The notes under the pieces are model-generated. The model did not search any database and had not been told where the DNA came from. It worked only from the letters and a program-made list of their open reading frames with translations. Position numbers and translations under genes: made by a program. A stretch of 19,034 bases of DNA from the NCBI GenBank assembly GCA_021800135.1, contig JAJYZH010000003.1:1-19034 (forward strand), written 5' to 3'. Every line of letters starts with the position of its first letter. Within the stretch, counting starts at the first letter, position 1. Source of the stretch: Microcaldota archaeon. GTDB lineage: Archaea > Micrarchaeota > Micrarchaeia > Micrarchaeales > Micrarchaeaceae. Below, in pieces: positions 14,344 through 19,034 of this stretch.

Positions 14344-14703
14344 ATGGGCGTAAAGGGCAGGGTAGGTCACTTGCTTGTCCCATTGACGTTGTTGACCATT
14401 TTTATGAGACTCTCCTACGGTGCTGGTAGCACCCCGCTACTTTCACAGCTAGATTACATAAAAGTAGTATTGACACAGGTAGGGCCGGCCCTCAGCGCAG
14501 TGCTATTTGTTGTGGCGGGCATATTCTATGCTATTGGCCAGATGCTGCCTCCAGATAAAAAGGCAAATTTTCATACTACTGCGGTAAACATAATAATAGG
14601 CGCGGTTGTAGTGGGCGTCCTTAGTGTTGCTTCGACATCGCTTGCCGTAGCATCTACGCACTTGCTAGGCAATGTTACCAACAGTACAAATACCGTGGTA
14701 TAG
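14344..14703 (+). CDS. VirB2/TrbC-like small membrane protein (pilin candidate)
   Basis: A 119-residue protein with a signal peptide (GVKGRVGHLLVPLTLLTIFM, cleavage likely after SYGA) and two hydrophobic helices in the mature part: VGPALSAVLFVVAGIFYAIG and, after a short charged loop PPDKKANFHTT, VNIIIGAVVVGVLSVASTSL. Signal peptide, two helices, and a tight basic turn facing the cytoplasm are the layout of VirB2/TrbC conjugative pilins, also seen in the pilins of archaeal Ced and Ted DNA-import systems. The C-terminus has NVT and NST glycosylation sites, so it faces outside. ATG 14344 is chosen because GGAGGT stands 5 nt before it; ATG 14290 is in frame, adds 18 residues and is the first start after the promoter. 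It is the first gene of the operon, 3 nt before the next one. Function is inferred from layout and neighbours. Confidence 0.72.
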   Translation: MGVKGRVGHLLVPLTLLTIFMRLSYGAGSTPLLSQLDYIKVVLTQVGPALSAVLFVVAGIFYAIGQMLPPDKKANFHTTAVNIIIGAVVVGVLSVASTSLAVASTHLLGNVTNSTNTVV

Positions 14704-14706
14704 CAG

Positions 14707-15750
14707 ATGGTGGGAATATTGCCCTACTTCTTCGGATATTACATAGCTGTTGCGCTTATAGCGATAATGCTGGCTGCTTCAGGAATAATGCTGGGCCTCG
14801 GCTATGCCACTGATGATAAGAAATTGAAGGAACTTGGCAAGGCAGAACTAATCCAATCGATAATAAATGGCGTAATAGTCGGGTCCCTATTATTAGCTTT
14901 TGGACCCAACGGCATAATCACCTCGCTTATAAGCGGCATTTCGTCGGGTTTCTATCCAAGTTCTTGTACTGGTATACTATCGGGTAATTCTGCAATCTGC
15001 TTTGCATACAATTACCTTGTAGGGATAAATCCGGTAAGTGTTGGTGGCGTGCAGCATGCAACCTTGCTGGATTCGTCTATCACCATACTGACCCCCCTCG
15101 CACTTCTCTACACGGCAATAGGGGTGGTAGGCTCGCTAAATTTTAGCATAGGTATAGTCGGCTTTTCGTTTGCCAAACTCTTCAGCCCAGTATTATCGCA
15201 GCTGGGATATATGATAAGTGCAATCACGTTTGCCATACTGGGCATAGAGGTGCAGGCTGTCCTACTTAAATTTATAGGTTTGACTGCAATACCAATATTA
15301 CTGCCAGTAGGAATGGTTCTCAGGACCTTTTACTTCACTAGGAGGCTCGGTGGTGCACTTATCGCAGTCGCCATAGGACTTTTTGTTGTTTATCCTCTCA
15401 CGTATTTGCTTGATGCACAGCTTACCGGACAATACACCGGTAGTGTTACGGCGTCGTATATAGGAAGCGCAATAAACAGCACAACGGGGGTTAACGGCAC
15501 TCTTCTTGGAGGCACTCTTGACTCGAACAGCACTGGATACGGGATACTTGGTACTATCGAAGGCGCTGCGCGCGGAATGATATCTGAACTGGAGGCACTG
15601 ATCGGGAAGCTTATAGATTATATCGCATTGTTGATTGTAGAGGTTTTCTTCCTGCCTACTTTCAGCGTGATACTTACTGTGATATCTACAAGGGAGCTTG
15701 CCAGGGCACTGGGCAGTGAGATTTCGTTTGGGAAATTCGACATCTTTTAG
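14707..15750 (+). CDS. Polytopic membrane protein, CedA/VirB6-like position
   Basis: A 347-residue protein with about seven membrane helices (roughly 10-32, 48-66, 123-145, 163-182, 186-204, 215-236, 302-327). The segment IPILLPVGMVLRTFYFTRRLGGALIA, followed by AIGLFVVYPLTYLL, is of a type I associate with archaeal membrane proteins encoded next to VirB4/HerA ATPases in DNA-transfer and integrated-plasmid loci. A proposed outside loop holds Cys87 and Cys98, which could form a disulfide. Another (about 238-285) has three NxS/T sites: Asn257, Asn263 and Asn274. By layout and place it could be the inner-membrane channel counterpart of VirB6, TrbL or CedA. Spacing is 3 nt from the pilin candidate and 8 nt to the next gene. 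Membrane nature is sure, the specific role is inference. Confidence 0.75.
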   Translation: MVGILPYFFGYYIAVALIAIMLAASGIMLGLGYATDDKKLKELGKAELIQSIINGVIVGSLLLAFGPNGIITSLISGISSGFYPSSCTGILSGNSAICFAYNYLVGINPVSVGGVQHATLLDSSITILTPLALLYTAIGVVGSLNFSIGIVGFSFAKLFSPVLSQLGYMISAITFAILGIEVQAVLLKFIGLTAIPILLPVGMVLRTFYFTRRLGGALIAVAIGLFVVYPLTYLLDAQLTGQYTGSVTASYIGSAINSTTGVNGTLLGGTLDSNSTGYGILGTIEGAARGMISELEALIGKLIDYIALLIVEVFFLPTFSVILTVISTRELARALGSEISFGKFDIF

Positions 15751-15758
15751 GTATATGT

Positions 15759-16511
15759 ATGAGGTATGAGTATATCCTATATGGCTCTATTGCTGTGCTA
15801 TCTGTTGATACGATCATTGGGGCGCTCCTGGAGAACCTGTACATGGTGATGTTGTCTATTGCATTATGCTTTGCCGTGTTTCTGCTGCGCTACTTTAAGG
15901 ATTTCATTGACTCGTTCATTTTCAAACACACGAATTTCATACAGGTAATTGATAGCTATGAGATTAATGGCGACAGAAGCGCTGCCATACGTAAAATCGG
16001 GCAGAGATACATCGCGACTTCCGGTGGTGTAGTCTCGGCAGAGTCTGGTTCGCTTGACAAGGAGAAAGTAGAGAGGTTAATATCGCGTTTTTCATACCCT
16101 TTCAAGTTCTCTATGGTTGTGGAGAAGATGGATTCGAAGAGACTCGTAGAGGCGCTGCAGACCAAACGCAACATGAGAGAATTGGAGCTCTCAAGACTAG
16201 ATGATGCAAGCAAAGGAAAAGGCCTGGCAAAGGCGGCTTTGATCAAGAGGGCCATAGAACAGATTGAGCATGACATAAAAAGCATTAATGGTGGCTATGC
16301 ACCCCTGAGGGTTTTATATTATATTATGGCAAGTGCGGAAGACGAGAGAAGGTATACGGCCGAGGAGGAGGCAAAAGCCCACATCAAGGCGCTGCTCGGA
16401 GCGTTTGACGGAACGCTTGGTTCGGTTTCGAGCGTTGCAAGTGGTGATGTTCTGCTTAAGATGCTACAGGTAGATTCGATGGTTACAAGCGGTGTGATTG
16501 ATGAGTTTTAG
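15759..16511 (+). CDS. Two-TM protein with VirB4 N-terminal-domain-like body (split VirB4, first half)
   Basis: A 250-residue protein. Two membrane helices at about 4-23 and 27-44 are followed by a short basic stretch and a soluble part. The soluble part reads like the N-terminal domain that precedes the ATPase domain in VirB4/TraC proteins: a strand pair around VIDSYEINGDRSAAIRKIGQ, a FSMVVEKMDSKRLVEAL helix, a coiled helical hairpin to about 178, LRVLYYIMASAEDERRYTAE, and a helix-turn LLGAFDGTLGSVSSVASGDV ending in LLKML. A small two-TM VirB3/PrgI-like unit fused to VirB4 N-domain is known in some type IV systems. The frame stops at 16511 inside the start of the ATPase gene (11-nt overlap). 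Assignment rests on pattern and on the next gene being exactly the missing half. Confidence 0.62.
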   Translation: MRYEYILYGSIAVLSVDTIIGALLENLYMVMLSIALCFAVFLLRYFKDFIDSFIFKHTNFIQVIDSYEINGDRSAAIRKIGQRYIATSGGVVSAESGSLDKEKVERLISRFSYPFKFSMVVEKMDSKRLVEALQTKRNMRELELSRLDDASKGKGLAKAALIKRAIEQIEHDIKSINGGYAPLRVLYYIMASAEDERRYTAEEEAKAHIKALLGAFDGTLGSVSSVASGDVLLKMLQVDSMVTSGVIDEF

Positions 16512-17685
16512 ATTGATGTCAAATTCAAGATCTGCGACCGAGAAGATGTGCGTATTTGGAATGTCAGAACCCGTATACGCGCATTATGGAGGCATTTATC
16601 TTGGCAGGACTTCGGTTTATAGGATACCCTTTTTGCTTGACCTTACCAAAACAGTAAACCCACATATTGCTATTGCCGGGATGAGCGGTTCAGGAAAAAG
16701 TTATATGTTGAAAAATCTGATTGTGCGCTTGGCTGTGTATGACTCTCCAAATATACTTGTTATAGATTGGAACGGGGAGTATAGCGGGGTTATGGAGTTT
16801 ATTGGTGGTAACGAATATGTTGCTAGCAATACATTCGCTGGGAATACCGAGGCAGAGGAAGGGCACAGAGATGCAGGGGTAATATGTTCGTACTCTGGAA
16901 AAGAGGTTCGTTTCCTTCAATTATTGCAAGGGATCAGCAGCTTAAATTTGTGTGCACTGCGCGATGATCAGCAGCGCAAATCTCTCGTGTACCTCGTGAT
17001 GCACATGCTCATAGAGCACATGCATGGAAGAGGCATAGTTGGGAGTATGAGGCTCGTAGTTATCCTGGATGAAGCGTGGAGGGCACTAGATAACCAAAGC
17101 ATAGTCCAGCAGCTCTACAGGGAAGGCAGAAAGTATGGCCTTTCTATTGTTACGGCTACGCAGTCTGTGAGTGACATCAGTAAAGGAGTGATCTCAAATT
17201 CTGCTTGTCTTTTCATGTTTAGGCTGCAGGGGGACGGAGATTTGAGGTGGTTGGTGGATAACGGTGTTCTGGAGCAGGGGGAAGCAGTTTCTATTGGCGA
17301 GCTGCCTGTTGGCAGCTGTCTCGCCCATATAACATACAGGGATGCGGGGCACCCACAATCTTTCTTTTTGGACAAAATAGATGGGTTTTCAACTGATTTG
17401 TATAAAGTAGACACCGGTGATGAGATGGAGTACAAGATTTCTGCAAACATGCTGGATGAGGTAGGAAACAGGCTTGGACTGGATAACAGAACCAAGAATA
17501 GGATAAGGAATATGATTGAAAGGGGAGGTAGCAGAACCGACTTGGTTGGCCTCATACGCGAGATGATTGGGGCGGGATTAGATAGGCCCACTATAATCGC
17601 TTACATTAGGATGCTTAATATCCCAGACATTGAAACGGTAGAAGCTTATGAGAATTCCAAAGATGTCAGGCTTGAAACAGAATAG
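16501..17685 (+). CDS. VirB4/HerA-type ATPase domain protein (split VirB4, second half)
   Basis: A 394-residue P-loop ATPase of the FtsK-HerA-VirB4 superfamily, likely powering pilus assembly or DNA transfer at the membrane. GGIYLGRTSVYRIPFLLDL leads into the Walker A motif GMSGSGKS (60-67). IDWNGEYSG (88-96) is the acidic motif shared by HerA and VirB4. Walker B is LVVILDEAW (185-193, Asp190-Glu191), followed by YREGRKYGLSIVTATQSVSD with the sensor Gln221. The C-terminal part after about 310 is helical, with NRTKNRIRNMIERGGSRTDL and a possible winged-helix-like end. It lacks the VirB4 N-terminal domain, which the preceding gene seems to supply. ATG 16501 is preferred over the adjacent TTG 16498; GGTGTGA lies 3 nt before. 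It overlaps the next gene by 38 nt. Confidence 0.9.
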   Translation: MSFRLMSNSRSATEKMCVFGMSEPVYAHYGGIYLGRTSVYRIPFLLDLTKTVNPHIAIAGMSGSGKSYMLKNLIVRLAVYDSPNILVIDWNGEYSGVMEFIGGNEYVASNTFAGNTEAEEGHRDAGVICSYSGKEVRFLQLLQGISSLNLCALRDDQQRKSLVYLVMHMLIEHMHGRGIVGSMRLVVILDEAWRALDNQSIVQQLYREGRKYGLSIVTATQSVSDISKGVISNSACLFMFRLQGDGDLRWLVDNGVLEQGEAVSIGELPVGSCLAHITYRDAGHPQSFFLDKIDGFSTDLYKVDTGDEMEYKISANMLDEVGNRLGLDNRTKNRIRNMIERGGSRTDLVGLIREMIGAGLDRPTIIAYIRMLNIPDIETVEAYENSKDVRLETE

Positions 17686-18313
17686 ATACTGGAAAGATTC
17701 TGCGTTTGCGGGGTCCTTTGTAGCTTCGGCTAGGATCAGATCAAGCCTAGGGCTCTTAGAGGCATCGTTGAACGAACTTCCGGCACTTAAGGAGCGTTCG
17801 CGTGGTACGAGGCTTACCTATGCAGTTCTTGAAATCGAGGAGGGAAAACCCCAAAACCATGGGAAAATGGTGTTTGGAAAAGACAGTGTGGCCTATTTCT
17901 ACAATGTAGGGGACCGGGATGACCGCGGTCATGCGGTAGAGTTGGCAAAATTCATTTCTATGCTGGCGTACGTTGACGACTTCTATGATATAACCCTCAA
18001 ATCGATTTATGGCTATCTGGTCGAGGGCTTATCCAGAGTCAAATATGATTCTTATGATGCGGCCCGGCGTGAGGCCCTGGTTGAGAGGGTAAACACGCTT
18101 GCCGGAATAAATCTTAACCTTTCGCACGAACTTGTAAGGCTACGTTATGAAAATGCCTTGCTCGGACAGAGGAAAGGGGCGTACGAGAAGGGGCTAAGGG
18201 ATGTTTTAGACTGGGCGGATAATAGTGTACCCGGCCATAGCAAGGAGGTAAGGATATTGTTGGGTTTAGTTACGGGAGAAACAGACGTTAAAAGGCGACT
18301 AGATGGGCATTAA
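17648..18313 (+). CDS. Protein of unknown function in the type IV secretion-like operon
   Basis: I do not recognise this 221-residue protein. It has no signal peptide and no membrane helix. The first half includes probable strands (RLTYAVLEIEEG, GKMVFGKDSVAYFYNVGD), the second is helical and rich in Arg and Glu (AARREALVERVNTLAGINLN, HELVRLRYENALLGQRKGAY), perhaps a coiled coil. It is probably cytoplasmic. Its start overlaps the ATPase gene by 38 nt (ATG 17648; ATG 17663 is an alternative with 23 nt overlap), and its end overlaps the next gene by 11 nt, so it is translated together with them. It could be an ATPase partner or adaptor of the machine, but nothing in the sequence proves this. Confidence 0.72.
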   Translation: MRIPKMSGLKQNRYWKDSAFAGSFVASARIRSSLGLLEASLNELPALKERSRGTRLTYAVLEIEEGKPQNHGKMVFGKDSVAYFYNVGDRDDRGHAVELAKFISMLAYVDDFYDITLKSIYGYLVEGLSRVKYDSYDAARREALVERVNTLAGINLNLSHELVRLRYENALLGQRKGAYEKGLRDVLDWADNSVPGHSKEVRILLGLVTGETDVKRRLDGH

Positions 18314-19034
18314 CCATAATCATATCAATGTAGCACTTCTATTGACTTTTACACTTTTGGATATCGCGGCAATAGCGTATATGTCTTCCAGTCCCCTGTA
18401 TCCTCTCGCGCCGTTGTTCTACATCCCACTTGGCATAATTGTGCTTATGCTGTTGAAGAACACAGGCAGCATGGCAAAACGCATTGTAGTAGAATACGTT
18501 GATTCTGTACCGAGCAGCGCTTTTTTGACCAAGGAACGCTTTGATTCTATTATGAACTTGGCAACTATCTCGAATGATAGGATTTTTGCCTTGAAGGGTA
18601 TTGCGGTTAGCACACAGGAGCTTAAGTCTACTATCGTGGGTGGGCTCTACAAAAATAAAAGCTTAGGCGTGGATGAAGAAATAGGGTATTTAGTAAGGCG
18701 CGTATCATGCGGGGATATGTTCGTCAGTAAAGCCAATGGTATAATAGGCAGCCTAAAAAATCCGGAAAGTTTCATTTCGAGATGCTGGTATGAATCTGCA
18801 ATAAATGGCTGTCCGACTTCCATAACCACAGGAGCTTCCAGTAACGCCATATTGTACAATGGCGAGCAGGGGAGGAGGATAGCGAGGGGGATACGCAATG
18901 GCAGGGCAAAACAATACATATTTTTACCAAACGAAGAATCTAGGCTAAGATTATGCTCTGCAATGCTGGACTACAGTAAAAACGGTGCGGGTCTGCTCCT
19001 GTTGTACCTAACAAAAGGAATTGAAGTGGTAGGA
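18303..19034 (+). CDS. Membrane-anchored protein of unknown function, 3' end beyond the window
   Basis: An open frame from ATG 18303 runs 244 codons to the last base without a stop. Two membrane helices at the N-terminus (about 10-27, NVALLLTFTLLDIAAIAYM, and 34-52, LAPLFYIPLGIIVLMLL) form a hairpin, followed by a soluble domain that begins AKRIVVEYVDSVPSSAFLTK and contains ILYNGEQGRRIARGIRNGR, then a strand-rich end (GAGLLLLYLTKGIEVVG). The layout of a two-helix anchor plus large cytoplasmic domain is like VirD4-type coupling proteins or VirB8-like parts, but no P-loop is visible in the part present and I do not recognise the family. The start overlaps the previous gene by 11 nt. Since the final residues may begin a Rossmann-like or ATPase core, the rest of the gene matters. 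Confidence 0.7.
   Translation, partial: MGINHNHINVALLLTFTLLDIAAIAYMSSSPLYPLAPLFYIPLGIIVLMLLKNTGSMAKRIVVEYVDSVPSSAFLTKERFDSIMNLATISNDRIFALKGIAVSTQELKSTIVGGLYKNKSLGVDEEIGYLVRRVSCGDMFVSKANGIIGSLKNPESFISRCWYESAINGCPTSITTGASSNAILYNGEQGRRIARGIRNGRAKQYIFLPNEESRLRLCSAMLDYSKNGAGLLLLYLTKGIEVVG

Overview
The window looks like chromosomal DNA of an archaeon, most probably a small-genome DPANN lineage such as a micrarchaeon (ARMAN-like). The archaeal signs are a 949-residue archaeal-type leucyl-tRNA synthetase, a family B replicative DNA polymerase, a type 2 methionine aminopeptidase, TATA-box promoters with short leaders, and a pilin-type (class III) signal peptide reading QSAMEYLMTYGWAILII. The micrarchaeal placement is an inference from these gene styles, not a computed phylogeny.

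Layout. Positions 1-251 (minus) hold the N-terminal end of an amino-acid permease, cut by the window edge and divergent from leuS. Positions 471-3982 are leuS and a HAD phosphatase overlapping by 4 nt. A small protein of unknown function follows (4028-4456). An IS1341-type element (about 4521-5854) carries a lone, apparently intact TnpB between two hairpin ends with TTCA loops. It lies just upstream of polB, which is followed 10 nt later by a methionine aminopeptidase gene. A short spacer with an AAAC tetranucleotide repeat leads to a pilin-signal/LamG surface protein. Convergent to it is a B12-dependent (class II) ribonucleotide reductase (10500-13880, minus) interrupted by a 368-residue intein placed exactly before its catalytic cysteine.

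The most interesting region is 14230-19034: six tightly packed plus-strand genes behind one strong TATA box and a 14-nt palindrome. They encode a VirB2/TrbC-like small pilin with signal peptide, a polytopic membrane protein (VirB6/CedA-like position), a two-TM protein with a VirB4 N-domain-like body, a VirB4/HerA-type ATPase, a soluble protein I do not recognise, and a two-TM membrane-anchored protein that runs off the window. This is the gene logic of a stripped-down archaeal type IV secretion or DNA-transfer apparatus (compare the Ced/Ted DNA-import machineries of Thermoproteota), with the VirB4 gene split at the domain boundary over an 11-nt overlap that contains a possible +1 slippery site (UUU-UAG).

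The rest is housekeeping: translation (leuS, map), replication and dNTP supply (polB, nrdJ). No rRNA, tRNA or CRISPR array was seen.
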